DNA from: Planctomycetota bacterium
Lineage (GTDB): Bacteria; Planctomycetota; UBA1135; JACQFD01
Assembly (NCBI GenBank): GCA_016200225.1
Contig: JACQFD010000038.1
Location: 80,303-144,302, forward strand
DNA: 64,000 nt
Direction of reading: 5' to 3'
Shown: one piece after another, positions 27,498 through 35,525 of the stretch
Position numbering within the stretch: position 1 is the stretch's first letter
Layout of the letters: every line of letters begins with the position of its first letter
Translations under genes and position numbers: made by a program
The notes under the pieces: model-generated
The model's database searches: none
Seen by the model: the letters and a program-made list of their open reading frames with translations, nothing else
Told to the model about the DNA's origin: nothing

Positions 27498-27749
27498 ATG
27501 GAATCCACGCATCGCTGGCTCTCCTGTGAACAAATCGTGCGCGGCAATTTTAAAGATGAGGTCGTTATCATCGTCAAGTTGCGCGACGGATCTATTGTTT
27601 CGTATTTCGTTCCGGCGGAGGACGTCGAAAGAAATGAAAAGAAAGTACGCGTCAGCGTCCGCGACTCCGGAGAAATTACGTGGGCGACCCTGCCGACGTC
27701 GGAGCCGGTCACGATTCCAATCGAACGAACAAGTCTCGTTCCGGCATGA
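27498..27749 (+). CDS. small protein of unknown function preceding the dCTP-deaminase-like gene
   Basis: An 83-residue, probably cytoplasmic protein. The sequence is acidic and beta-rich (DEVVIIVKLRDGSIVSYFVPAEDVE, KKVRVSVRDSGEITWATLP). It has no signal peptide, membrane helix or recognised motif. Its TGA overlaps the ATG of the deaminase-like gene as ATGA, which indicates an operon and supports a functional pairing. The region upstream (27236-27497) is non-coding and lies just after the phoU stop. Base composition is more AT-rich than in the flanking phosphate genes. Both genes are confined to the duplicated-phoU cassette. Confidence 0.6.
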   Translation: MESTHRWLSCEQIVRGNFKDEVVIIVKLRDGSIVSYFVPAEDVERNEKKVRVSVRDSGEITWATLPTSEPVTIPIERTSLVPA

Positions 27750-28339
27750 TCCTCTCCAACATCGCGCTGCTCGCCGCTCTGGACGAACGGCGCCTTATTA
27801 TAGATCCGGAACCTCGGCCCCGAGATCCGAACGACAATCTGGGCGTGGAGTGTCCGTATGCAACGACTGCAGTCGATTTGCGTTTAGGTAGTGAAGTCTC
27901 GTATTTTAATGATGGACTCGCGATCAACATTGACCTGCGACGAGGGAGATTTGCCAGTACGTTTGGGCCAAATTCAACAAATAAGACTATTACCGAAGAA
28001 CAGCCCTATTGCCTTTCTCCGGGAAAATTCGTCCTTGCGAATACTTTCGAACGGGTTGAGTTGCCAATTGAAACAGGGAAAACCTCGCTTGCCGCTCGTG
28101 TCGAGGGACGTAGCTCGTTTGCGCGCTGCGGGCTCCTCGTTCATTTTACGGCGCCTACGATTCATGCGGGGTTCAGAGGCAGAATTACATTAGAATTGAC
28201 GAATTTGGGCCCAATTCCGATATTATTATATCCAAAAATGTACATTTGTCAACTTATCGTTGAGGAAGTGTCCGGGACGCCGCGAAAAAATGATAGTCAA
28301 TTTCAAGGGCAGGCACGGCCGAGTGGGGCAAAGTTTTGA
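27746..28339 (+). CDS. dCTP deaminase / dUTPase family protein
   Basis: A 197-residue protein close to the length of housekeeping Dcd (about 190). The N-terminus MILSNIALLAALDERRLIIDP and the segments TTAVDLRLGSEVSYF, LSPGKFVLANTFERVELP and VEGRSSFARCGLLVH are typical of dCTP deaminases. The catalytic Glu in GRITLEL is kept, and so is the C-terminal LYPKMYICQLIVEEVSG. The motif normally IDPGW or IDAGF reads IHAGF, replacing the conserved Asp by His. The family converts dCTP to dUTP or hydrolyses dUTP; related enzymes serve in phage defence by depleting dCTP. The ATG at 27746 overlaps the preceding stop. An earlier in-frame start would lie inside the upstream gene. Confidence 0.8.
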   Translation: MILSNIALLAALDERRLIIDPEPRPRDPNDNLGVECPYATTAVDLRLGSEVSYFNDGLAINIDLRRGRFASTFGPNSTNKTITEEQPYCLSPGKFVLANTFERVELPIETGKTSLAARVEGRSSFARCGLLVHFTAPTIHAGFRGRITLELTNLGPIPILLYPKMYICQLIVEEVSGTPRKNDSQFQGQARPSGAKF

Positions 28340-28381
28340 TTTGATGGAAACGAGCAGAAGCGCGTAAGTCCACCCTTGCAA

Positions 28382-28522
28382 CTCGAACGTATCGCCAATC
28401 ACGCTACAACTACTTCGGAAGATATTATCTATTACGTCGAAGGCCGCGACATCCGGCACATGGGCGCCGAAATCGAGCGTGCGAAGTCGCAGGGAATCGG
28501 CTCGACGGAAGAGACGCCGTAG
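28382..28522 (+). pseudogene. phoU 3'-terminal fragment (duplicated)
   Basis: In the phoU frame it encodes LERIANHATTTSEDIIYYVEG and the rest of the PhoU C-terminus up to the TAG stop. The last 22 codons are identical in DNA to the intact gene at 26528-27235. No start codon or N-terminal part precedes it, so it cannot make PhoU. The 12 mismatches in its first 75 bp keep most amino acids, which points to a homologous but diverged source rather than a fresh copy. Confidence 0.88.
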
Positions 28523-28567
28523 GAGCCCCGGGGACAGATCCATTTTTCGACGGTCCCGATTTTCTTC

Positions 28568-29293
28568 TCATCGCACATAACTAAAAGTAACGCGGACTTG
28601 CGCCTCGAGATAATTATTAGATGCCGCCGGCACATCGCCACTATTAGCAGAGACGATCCGCGATCCGAATGACTTTGTTTGTGAATTCGGGCTTTCGATG
28701 TATTCAACTCTTGTCGGACCCATGAGTTTCCAGCCGAGTTCTCGTGCGGTTACGTCGGCCTGCTGCCTGGCGTCCTTGATCGCAAGCGTTCTTGCAGCGT
28801 CTTCCAACTCACGCTGTTTGGACGAGAACAACTTTATTAAATGAATCTCATCAATTCCCAGACTGACGAGATCTGCCTGTAGTGTGCTCAACTCGTTCAC
28901 TCGGTCCGTCCGCATCGAGAATGTGGACCGGGCCAAGTAGAAGTCGTCGTCGAGTTTGTTTGTTTGGCCTCGGTCGCGCTCGAGAGTTGTACCCTCAAGT
29001 ACAATAATTCCGTTCGGGTACTTTTCCTTTTCAAGATATTTCCTAACTGCCAAGTTTATTTCATCATGCGATTTTTTCGCGCGCTGAACATCTGCGTCGC
29101 GAACCGAAACGCTAAATTGTAAATCCGCCATATCGACGGTGAAAAACACCTTGCCGCGCCCGATTACAATAAATTCTGACGTCGGATTTGTAGAAATGGT
29201 CGACCGTTGCGAATCGTCACGCACAGCAGGTGCGCTACACGCAAAAAGCGTTAAGCCGATAAGCGAAATGGAAAGTAGCCAAATTGATTTCAT
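28568..29293 (-). CDS. SIMPL (DUF541) domain lipoprotein
   Basis: A 241-residue lipoprotein. The signal peptide MKSIWLLSISLIGLTLFAC has a lipobox with Cys19. The mature protein has SIMPL-type features: an N-terminal GRGKVFFTVDMADLQFSVSVRDADVQRA strand-turn-helix, DDFYLARSTFSMRTDRVNEL, and the conserved helix ARTLAIKDARQQADVTARELGW, ending YLEAQVRVTFSYV. SIMPL proteins are periplasmic or envelope proteins of mostly unknown role. The ATG at 29293 is preceded by CTCCGGAGACAAG, a fair Shine-Dalgarno. It lies in the AT-richer stretch between phoU and pstB and converges with the phoU fragment, ending 45 bp from it. Confidence 0.78.
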   Translation of the reverse strand: MKSIWLLSISLIGLTLFACSAPAVRDDSQRSTISTNPTSEFIVIGRGKVFFTVDMADLQFSVSVRDADVQRAKKSHDEINLAVRKYLEKEKYPNGIIVLEGTTLERDRGQTNKLDDDFYLARSTFSMRTDRVNELSTLQADLVSLGIDEIHLIKLFSSKQRELEDAARTLAIKDARQQADVTARELGWKLMGPTRVEYIESPNSQTKSFGSRIVSANSGDVPAASNNYLEAQVRVTFSYVR

Positions 29294-29475
29294 CTTGTCT
29301 CCGGAGAAGTCGACGAAAGTTTCTGGCGACACCAATCGCCGTTCGCAATTGGACACTTTTAACGCACGATTCGTTCGAAAGAAATCCGTGACGAACTCAA
29401 ATACGCGATGCAGGACCGCCTATCAGCGCCTGCTGCCGTGAAAATTGCCGGCCCCGTTTCTCTTACACAGGACCA

Positions 29476-30324
29476 CTAACCAAACCTTCCGGTAATATAA
29501 TCTTCCGTCTGCTGCTTCTGCGGTTTTAAGAATAACTTTTCCGTCGCGCCGTATTCGATCAATTTGCCAAGATATAAAAAAGCGGTGTAGTCGGACGCGC
29601 GCGAAGCCTGTTGCATATTGTGCGTCACGATCACGATCGTGTAGTCTTTCTTTAATTCTAACATTAGCTCCTCAATCTTGGCGGTCGCGATCGGGTCGAG
29701 GGCGGAGCAGGGTTCGTCGAGAAGTATGATTTCGGGTTCGACCGCGATGGCGCGGGCGATGCAGAGGCGCTGTTGCTGGCCGCCGGAGAGACCGAGCGCG
29801 CTGTCTTTCAATCGATCCTTCACTTCATCGAACAACGCGGCGCCGCGGAGACTCTTTTCTACAATTGCGTCGAGCTCCGATTTTTTGTTCATTCCATGGA
29901 TGCGCGGGCCGTAGGCGACGTTTTCATAAATCGATTTCGGAAAGGGATTCGATTTTTGAAACACCATGCCGATGCGCTTGCGAAGATAATTTACATCGAC
30001 GTCGGGAGCATACATTTCCTGGCCTTCGAATATGATGCGCCCGACGACGCGCGCCTCGTCGACGAGGTCGTTCATGCGATTCAAACAGCGGAGCAGCGTC
30101 GACTTGCCGCAGCCCGACGGTCCGATGAACGCCGTGATCTTACTTTTCTCGATTTCCATCGAAATGTCCTCGAGCGCATGTTTCGATCCATAATAAAAAT
30201 CGAGGTGCTCGATGCTAATAATCGTCTCGGCGATCGGCGGACAAAGTGCCGGGTCGCGGGGACCGCGGGCGTTTGCGGCGGAAACGTCCATGTTCACGGG
30301 GTTTTTCTGTTTTGAAGGTGTCAT
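29476..30324 (-). CDS. pstB: phosphate ABC transporter ATP-binding protein PstB
   Basis: A 282-residue ABC ATPase. Walker A is GPSGCGKST (68-76), the Q loop MVFQKSNPFP, the signature LSGGQQQR (179-186) and Walker B ILLDEP (200-205), followed by THNMQQASRASD. NPFPKSIYENVAYGPRIHG is the specific PstB signature. It powers phosphate import through PstC/PstA at the cytoplasmic side of the inner membrane. It follows pstA with an 8-bp gap. A second in-frame Met near residue 12 is an alternative start. Confidence 0.95.
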   Translation of the reverse strand: MTPSKQKNPVNMDVSAANARGPRDPALCPPIAETIISIEHLDFYYGSKHALEDISMEIEKSKITAFIGPSGCGKSTLLRCLNRMNDLVDEARVVGRIIFEGQEMYAPDVDVNYLRKRIGMVFQKSNPFPKSIYENVAYGPRIHGMNKKSELDAIVEKSLRGAALFDEVKDRLKDSALGLSGGQQQRLCIARAIAVEPEIILLDEPCSALDPIATAKIEELMLELKKDYTIVIVTHNMQQASRASDYTAFLYLGKLIEYGATEKLFLKPQKQQTEDYITGRFG

Positions 30325-30332
30325 CGCAATTA

Positions 30333-32078
30333 CTAAACGGAAGCGCCGGCGTATTTCCTTCGTAAATGATTTCGGAGCGAAATCGCGGTCAGGTTCATCG
30401 CCGTGACGATCGCGATTAATAAAAATGACGTCGCGAAAATCAGCGGTTTTGTAGCATCGACGTTTTTGTTCTGAAATGCCATATCATAAATATGAAATCC
30501 CAAATGCATGAATTTGCGCTCGGGATGCAGGAACGGCGGCGAACCGTCGAGCGGCATCGTCGTCGCGAGTTTCACCATGCCGACGATCATGAGCGGCGCC
30601 ACTTCACCGGCCGCGCGCGCCATTGCTAATATTAGTCCTGTTAATATTCCGGGCGCGGCGGCGGGGATCACGACGCGCCATGTCGTCTCGAATTTCGTCG
30701 CGCCGAGCGCGAGCGAGCCCTCGCGCACGATGCGCGGCACGGCCGCGAGCCCTTCCTCGGAGGCGACGATGACGACCGGAACTGTTAAAAGCGCCAGCGT
30801 AAGACTTGCCCAGAGAATGCCGCCCGTGCCGAACGTCGGCGACGGGAGACTCTCCGCGAAAAATAACTGATCGATCGACCCTCCGACCATATATACAAAA
30901 AATCCCAATCCAAACATTCCAAAAACGATCGACGGAACTCCGGCCAGATTGTTCACGGCGATGCGGACGAGGCGGACGATGAATCCCTGTTTTGCATATT
31001 CGCGCAGATAGAGCGCGGCCAGCACGCCGAATGGCACGACGGCGAAGGACATCAAGAGAACCATCATAACTGTTCCGAAAATCGCCGGAAAAATGCCTCC
31101 TTCAGTGTTCAGATTTCTCGGATTATCAAAAAGGAATTCGCCGACGCGCCGAATATAAAGAATACTCCGTCCGCCGAAACCGAGATCGTTCGGACGCACG
31201 AACCGCGCGATGCCGCCGATCGGAACCTCCCGCTTCGCTCCCGCCGCCGTCTCGAGCACCAGCACGTCGGATTCGAGGCCTTTCTTTAATTCTAACAATT
31301 TCTTTTCCAAAACGTCGTGCTCGCGGTTCATCGACTCGACGGTTTTATCAATTCGTAGAATTTCGGTCTGTCCCTCCGCATCCGCGCCGCTCTTGCCGAC
31401 GAGCGCTTTTTTTCGCAGACGCAGTCGGTTCAATTCCTCGTCGATGGATCCGATCTGTTCTTTTTCGAATGTTTGTATGACTCCGCGTAATTGTAATTTT
31501 TCGCCGAGAATGCGGTCGACCGTTTTGTAAATATCGCCGCCGTCGAGCGTTGCCGCCGCGCCGTCGCGGCGGATCTCCTTCGGAAAACCGATGAACGGCG
31601 ACCATTCAAATCGCTCGATGTACGCGGCGTCGACGGGCTCCGTCCGGCGCTCAATTGTATTTTCATCGATCCAACCGAAATCCTGCTGGCCCGTGTCGAC
31701 GTTGGCGAACCGAACTTTGATGCGAAGCGCACCGTCCGCGCCGTTGCGTCCATCGGCACTGCGTCCGTCGGCACTGCGTCCATCGGCACTGCGTCCATCG
31801 GCGTTCTTAACAAATTCCGTTTCGTGAATTTCGCCGAGCGCCCAACTTCCGTCCTTGAATTCGAATAGTATTAACGGTTTTTGCCAGAAACAACTGAGCC
31901 CGTTCACGGCGAGCAGTCCGACGAGGCAGATCACGAGTAGTAAATTTAACGCAAGCGCGCCGCCGCAGAGCCAGATCATCGTCTCGCCCCACAACCCCGC
32001 CGTCCGTTTGCGGTGCCGCAGCCCGCCGCCCGCCGGAGCGGCGCGGGGTTTCATGACAGTTTCGATCGCCGCGGGCAT
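30333..32078 (-). CDS. pstA: phosphate ABC transporter permease PstA with large insertion
   Basis: At 581 residues it is about twice the usual PstA length. The first helix (about 33-58) is followed by an extracytoplasmic insertion (about 60-325) that includes a tandem ADGRS repeat and a predicted coiled coil (SIDEELNRLRLRKKAL, NREHDVLEKKLLELKKGL). The permease domain (about 335-575) has VPFGVLAALYLREYA, VNNLAGVPSIVFGMFGLGFFVY, and the EAA-type loop EGSLALGATKFETTWRVVIPAAAPGILTG. It carries phosphate across the inner membrane with PstC. The gene starts 12 bp after pstC. Confidence 0.92.
   Translation of the reverse strand: MPAAIETVMKPRAAPAGGGLRHRKRTAGLWGETMIWLCGGALALNLLLVICLVGLLAVNGLSCFWQKPLILFEFKDGSWALGEIHETEFVKNADGRSADGRSADGRSADGRNGADGALRIKVRFANVDTGQQDFGWIDENTIERRTEPVDAAYIERFEWSPFIGFPKEIRRDGAAATLDGGDIYKTVDRILGEKLQLRGVIQTFEKEQIGSIDEELNRLRLRKKALVGKSGADAEGQTEILRIDKTVESMNREHDVLEKKLLELKKGLESDVLVLETAAGAKREVPIGGIARFVRPNDLGFGGRSILYIRRVGEFLFDNPRNLNTEGGIFPAIFGTVMMVLLMSFAVVPFGVLAALYLREYAKQGFIVRLVRIAVNNLAGVPSIVFGMFGLGFFVYMVGGSIDQLFFAESLPSPTFGTGGILWASLTLALLTVPVVIVASEEGLAAVPRIVREGSLALGATKFETTWRVVIPAAAPGILTGLILAMARAAGEVAPLMIVGMVKLATTMPLDGSPPFLHPERKFMHLGFHIYDMAFQNKNVDATKPLIFATSFLLIAIVTAMNLTAISLRNHLRRKYAGASV
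31741..31800 (-). repeat. 15-bp tandem repeat inside pstA
   Basis: Four head-to-tail copies of a 15-bp unit (plus-strand form GCACTGCGTCCATCG), the first degenerate and one with a single change. They encode the repeated pentapeptide SADGR in the extracytoplasmic insertion of PstA. A 15-bp unit keeps the frame whatever the copy number. Confidence 0.9.
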
Positions 32079-32090
32079 TTTAGTAATATA

Positions 32091-34301
32091 TCAAAGCGTC
32101 GAATATTTGCTTCGCAGCCGCTGCCGCACGAGTTCGGCCGCGGTATTGATAATAAACGTGAATCCAAATAATAACAATCCGGACAGAAACAGAATTCTAT
32201 AAAGCGTGCCTCCGTGCGGCGCCTCCGGAATCTCGTTTGCAATATTCGCCGAGAGCGTGCGAAATCCGTTGAACGGACTCCAATCCATGATCGCCGTCAC
32301 GCCCGTCGCCATCACGACGATCATCGTTTCGCCGACCGCGCGTCCGAAACCGATCATAATCCCGGAGAATATTCCCGGACTCGCCGTCGGCAACACGACG
32401 CGCGTGACCGTTTGCCAACGATGCGCGCCGAGCGCGAGCGACGCGGATATTAATGTTTTCGGAACATTTGAAAACGCGTCCTCGGCCACCGCGAAAATGA
32501 TCGGTATCACCGCGAAACCCATCGCCATCCCGACGACGATCGCGTTGTTTTGATTATATTCCGCGCCCGTCGTCCGGAGCAACCATGCCTGAAAATTGCC
32601 GCCAAAAAGCGCCGACTCCACCGGTCCCGACGACAGCATTGCGAGCCACGCGCCCGCCGCAATCGCGATCATGAAACATGGAATTTCGGTTCCCTGCGGA
32701 AATCTCGCGCGAAATGTTTTTGGTAATATTCGTCCGATGAACCCCGCGGCCACGATCGAGACGGGGACCATCAGTATCATTGAAATGATCGCTACAAATC
32801 CGCTCGCGACGCGCGGCGCGAGCCAGAGACCCGCGAGGAATCCGATGACGACGCTCGGCAGCGACGCCATGATTTCGACGATTGGCTTTACAAATCTGCG
32901 CAAACCCCACGACAGGAATTGTGAAGTGTACATCGCCGCGAGCACGGCGGCCGGGATTGCTAATAATAATGAATAGAACGTCCCCTTCAGCGTTCCATAA
33001 ACGATCGGCACGAGACTGAGCTTCGGTTCGACGTCGTTCGACGACGACGACGATTGCCACGAATACTCGGGCTCGATGTTGTTTTCGTACCAAACCTTTC
33101 CGAACAGCGCTTTCACGCTCGTTTCGGGATGCGGATTATGAATATCGAGCACCGCGAGCGTTTCTGTATTATAAACGAACAGTCCGTCGGCTTTCGGTGT
33201 ATATAATATTCCGGACGGATCCGCGACCGGCGAACGGCCTTCCCAAAGAATCCGCTCCGACGTCGAGTGCGCGAGGCGCAGTCCGCCGCCCGCGTCGAGC
33301 GAAAAAAAACTCTTCTCGCGCGTCGATGCTTCAAATCGCGTCACCGCGAGCGGGTGTTTCTTAAAATCCCGAATTCTTGTTAATATTTTCGAATCGGTGT
33401 TCCTGCCGACGAGAAACCATACGGATACGCCGCCGTCCTCCTGTCCGACGAGCAGCGACTGATCGCCGAGCAAAAAACCGAGCGCCGAAACGGGCGCGCC
33501 GCCGACTTTCACGCGGTCGGCAGGTTCCAATTTGTTATTTTGAATTCTCCAACGCGCAAGTTCTCCGTCGCGCGTGGCGCCATAAACATTCTGCCCCTCG
33601 AGATCGACGGCGAGGCGGCGGATGTTCGCCGGCGCGGCGGCTTCGGTCTTCGATATGTCGTCCTCGACCTCCCCCGTCATTTCGTTTTTCGTAACAGATC
33701 GGTTTAGATATATTAATTTATCGCCGGAGACTGCGGCGAGACCGCGCGCGCCTTCGGGACCGATCCGCGCGTCGGACGCATCGGACGGCCCTTTCGCGCC
33801 GAATTCGAAGATCGCCGGTTTTTGTACGATTGGCGTGACGACGCGCACGCTGCCCTTGAAATCAATATTAAATTTCACGGCGGCCACGCATTCGCGTCCG
33901 TCGGCGAGCACGACGTGGAACCCGCCGTGCTTTGCGGCGGCCCGCGCATACACCTGGCCTTCGAGTCCGTCGATTTTGAATTCCGGCGCCTCGCGTCCCG
34001 CGGCGAGATCATAACATTTTACAATTCCGCGATCCTCGAGCGCGAGGCACCATGTTTGATATTCATCGGTCAGCACGGCGCGCGGCGGCGACGAAAATGA
34101 CAAAAACCGCCCGGGCGCGACGGTCGCCTCCGCGAATAGCGGCATCACTTCGCCGAGGATGAATACAAAGATTCCCAGCACGCATGCGATGATCGCCAGG
34201 CCACCGATCGTTACAAAATACTTCGCGAATCTGTCGGAAAGCCGGCGGCGCGCGGAAGTCTCCGCGCGCCGCGAGCGGTCTTTATTACTACTAATTCCCA
34301 C
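32091..34301 (-). CDS. pstC: phosphate ABC transporter permease PstC with extracytoplasmic propeller-like insertion
   Basis: At 736 residues it is more than twice the usual length. Helix 1 (about 28-53) is followed by about 370 residues with WD/propeller-like repeats: YQTWCLALEDRGIVKCYDLAAGRE, IRRLAVDLEGQNVYGATRDGELARW, SALGFLLGDQSLLVGQEDGGVSVW, DGLFVYNTETLAVLDI. The permease core (about 440-730) contains PIVYGTLKGTFYSLLLAIP, VEIMASLPSVVIGFLAGLWLAP, and the EAA loop ASLALGAHRWQTVTRVVLPTASPGIFSG. It forms the membrane channel with PstA. It overlaps pstS by 11 bp, giving the operon order pstS-pstC-pstA-pstB. Confidence 0.92.
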   Translation of the reverse strand: MGISSNKDRSRRAETSARRRLSDRFAKYFVTIGGLAIIACVLGIFVFILGEVMPLFAEATVAPGRFLSFSSPPRAVLTDEYQTWCLALEDRGIVKCYDLAAGREAPEFKIDGLEGQVYARAAAKHGGFHVVLADGRECVAAVKFNIDFKGSVRVVTPIVQKPAIFEFGAKGPSDASDARIGPEGARGLAAVSGDKLIYLNRSVTKNEMTGEVEDDISKTEAAAPANIRRLAVDLEGQNVYGATRDGELARWRIQNNKLEPADRVKVGGAPVSALGFLLGDQSLLVGQEDGGVSVWFLVGRNTDSKILTRIRDFKKHPLAVTRFEASTREKSFFSLDAGGGLRLAHSTSERILWEGRSPVADPSGILYTPKADGLFVYNTETLAVLDIHNPHPETSVKALFGKVWYENNIEPEYSWQSSSSSNDVEPKLSLVPIVYGTLKGTFYSLLLAIPAAVLAAMYTSQFLSWGLRRFVKPIVEIMASLPSVVIGFLAGLWLAPRVASGFVAIISMILMVPVSIVAAGFIGRILPKTFRARFPQGTEIPCFMIAIAAGAWLAMLSSGPVESALFGGNFQAWLLRTTGAEYNQNNAIVVGMAMGFAVIPIIFAVAEDAFSNVPKTLISASLALGAHRWQTVTRVVLPTASPGIFSGIMIGFGRAVGETMIVVMATGVTAIMDWSPFNGFRTLSANIANEIPEAPHGGTLYRILFLSGLLLFGFTFIINTAAELVRQRLRSKYSTL

Positions 34302-35346
34302 CGAGTTTTTGGAGTTCTTCGTTTACCATTTTCGGCGTCAATTTAAGAAACTCGTCCTTGTCGACCTGTTCCTGTCCCTGCTTCGAGAGAATGTATTTTA
34401 ACATTTCGCGAACGAGCGGATCGACCGGCTTGTTCGGCTCTTTGTTAATATAAACATAAAGGAAGCGCGAGAGCGGGTACTTGCCGTCGTAAACATTCTT
34501 CGCGTCGGTCGAAAAGTACGGTTTTCCGTCCTTCGCGGCGACGTCGAGCGTCTTGACGCCCGCCGTTTTATAACCGATGCCGCTGTATCCGATGCCGGCC
34601 GCGTCGGCCGTGATCGCCTGGATCACGCCGCCCGATCCCGGCTGTTCCTTGACGGAATCTTTATAATCGCCCTTCGCGAGCGCGTGTTCCTTGAAATAAA
34701 CATTCGTTCCGGAGGCCGAATTGCGGCCGTAAATGCTGATCGGCTTTTCGGCCCAGTCGCCCTTCAGACCGAGCTGGCCCCAGGAATTGATATCTTCGGG
34801 CGCGCCGCCCTTGCGGGTCTTCGAGAAAATCGCGTCGACCTGCGTCAATGTTAATTTATCGATCGGATTGTCTTTATTTACATAAACCGCGAGCGCGTCG
34901 ATCGCGACTTTTATTGGAGTCGGCTTATAACCAAATTTCTTTTCGAATTCGTCGAGTTCCGAATCCTTCATTTCGCGGCTCATCGGGCCGAGTTGCGATG
35001 CCCCCTTGATCAGCGCCGGCGGCGCCGTTCCGGAACCCTTCCCTTCGACCTGCACGCGGGCGGAAGGATACAAGCCCTGGAAACCCTCGCCCCAGTGAGT
35101 CATCAAATTCAGCAACGTATCGGAACCGACGGAATTGAGGTTTCCGGAAATACCGGAGACCGTTTCATACTTCTTGATTTCGTCGTCCCTGGCTGCCGCC
35201 ACAACGGTTGCTTTCGGACTCGATTTATCGTTTAAATTCGAGTTCGTGACACTACCGTTCGACTTGCCGGCCGACTGAGAAGCGAACAAACTGACGGCCG
35301 CGACGGCGGCCGCGCCAAAAGCGCCAAAAATCGTTAGTAATCGCAT
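34291..35346 (-). CDS. pstS: periplasmic phosphate-binding protein PstS
   Basis: A 351-residue protein with an N-terminal signal sequence (residues 1-about 26). PstS hallmarks are GNLNSVGSDTLLNLMTHWGEGF, VEGKGSGTAPPALIKGASQLGPMSREMKDSE, IDALAVYVNKDNP, IYGRNSASGTNVYFKEHAL, and QAITADAAGIGYSGIGY; the Ser/Thr-rich loops bind phosphate. It delivers phosphate to PstCA. The start is preceded by a GGAGGA Shine-Dalgarno nine bases upstream. Direct repeats resembling Pho boxes lie 100-180 bp upstream. Confidence 0.95.
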   Translation of the reverse strand: MRLLTIFGAFGAAAVAAVSLFASQSAGKSNGSVTNSNLNDKSSPKATVVAAARDDEIKKYETVSGISGNLNSVGSDTLLNLMTHWGEGFQGLYPSARVQVEGKGSGTAPPALIKGASQLGPMSREMKDSELDEFEKKFGYKPTPIKVAIDALAVYVNKDNPIDKLTLTQVDAIFSKTRKGGAPEDINSWGQLGLKGDWAEKPISIYGRNSASGTNVYFKEHALAKGDYKDSVKEQPGSGGVIQAITADAAGIGYSGIGYKTAGVKTLDVAAKDGKPYFSTDAKNVYDGKYPLSRFLYVYINKEPNKPVDPLVREMLKYILSKQGQEQVDKDEFLKLTPKMVNEELQKLGGN

Positions 35347-35444
35347 TGTTTACATTCCTCCACCGGGACCCGGGCACTCGCACGGCGTCATCGGATTGTT
35401 GGGAGGACTTTGGCGTCGTCCGTCGAAGATCCGGAGGATGTCGT

Positions 35445-35461
35445 GTGAAGAAGGCGTGAAG
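35445..35461 (-). promoter_or_regulatory. candidate Pho box, pstS-proximal
   Basis: On the minus strand CTTCAC-GCCTT-CTTCAC is a direct repeat with an 11-bp period, as expected for a PhoB/PhoP-family dimer, about 100 bp upstream of the pstS start. Confidence 0.45.
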
Positions 35462-35505
35462 GGGAAATTGCTTGCCGACAACCTCCGTTGAAAAATGAAA
35501 TTTGC

Positions 35506-35525
35506 GTTAAGAACGAGTTAAGAAT
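35506..35525 (-). promoter_or_regulatory. candidate Pho box, pstS-distal
   Basis: On the minus strand ATTCTTAAC-TC-GTTCTTAAC is a direct repeat of TTCTTAAC with an 11-bp period. TTAAC half sites spaced this way resemble PhoP boxes (TTAACA-like). It lies about 160-180 bp upstream of pstS. Confidence 0.5.

Larger units (their letters stand above)
27095..28522. mobile_element. candidate cassette inserted at the 3' end of phoU, flanked by 141-bp direct repeats
   Basis: The last 141 bp of phoU (27095-27235) are repeated without gaps at 28382-28522. The final 66 bp, including the stop codon, are identical. The upstream 75 bp differ at 12 positions, mostly third codon positions. Between the copies lie a non-coding lead, an 83-residue gene and a dCTP-deaminase-like gene. 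The layout resembles elements that integrate into the 3' end of a gene and restore it. No integrase or transposase is visible, so the mechanism could also be homologous recombination with a related sequence. Confidence 0.5.

Noticed and set aside
28226..28543. A minus-strand frame across the duplicated phoU tail
   Set aside because: It is similar to the antisense frame of the intact phoU end simply because the DNA is duplicated; it has no coding features.
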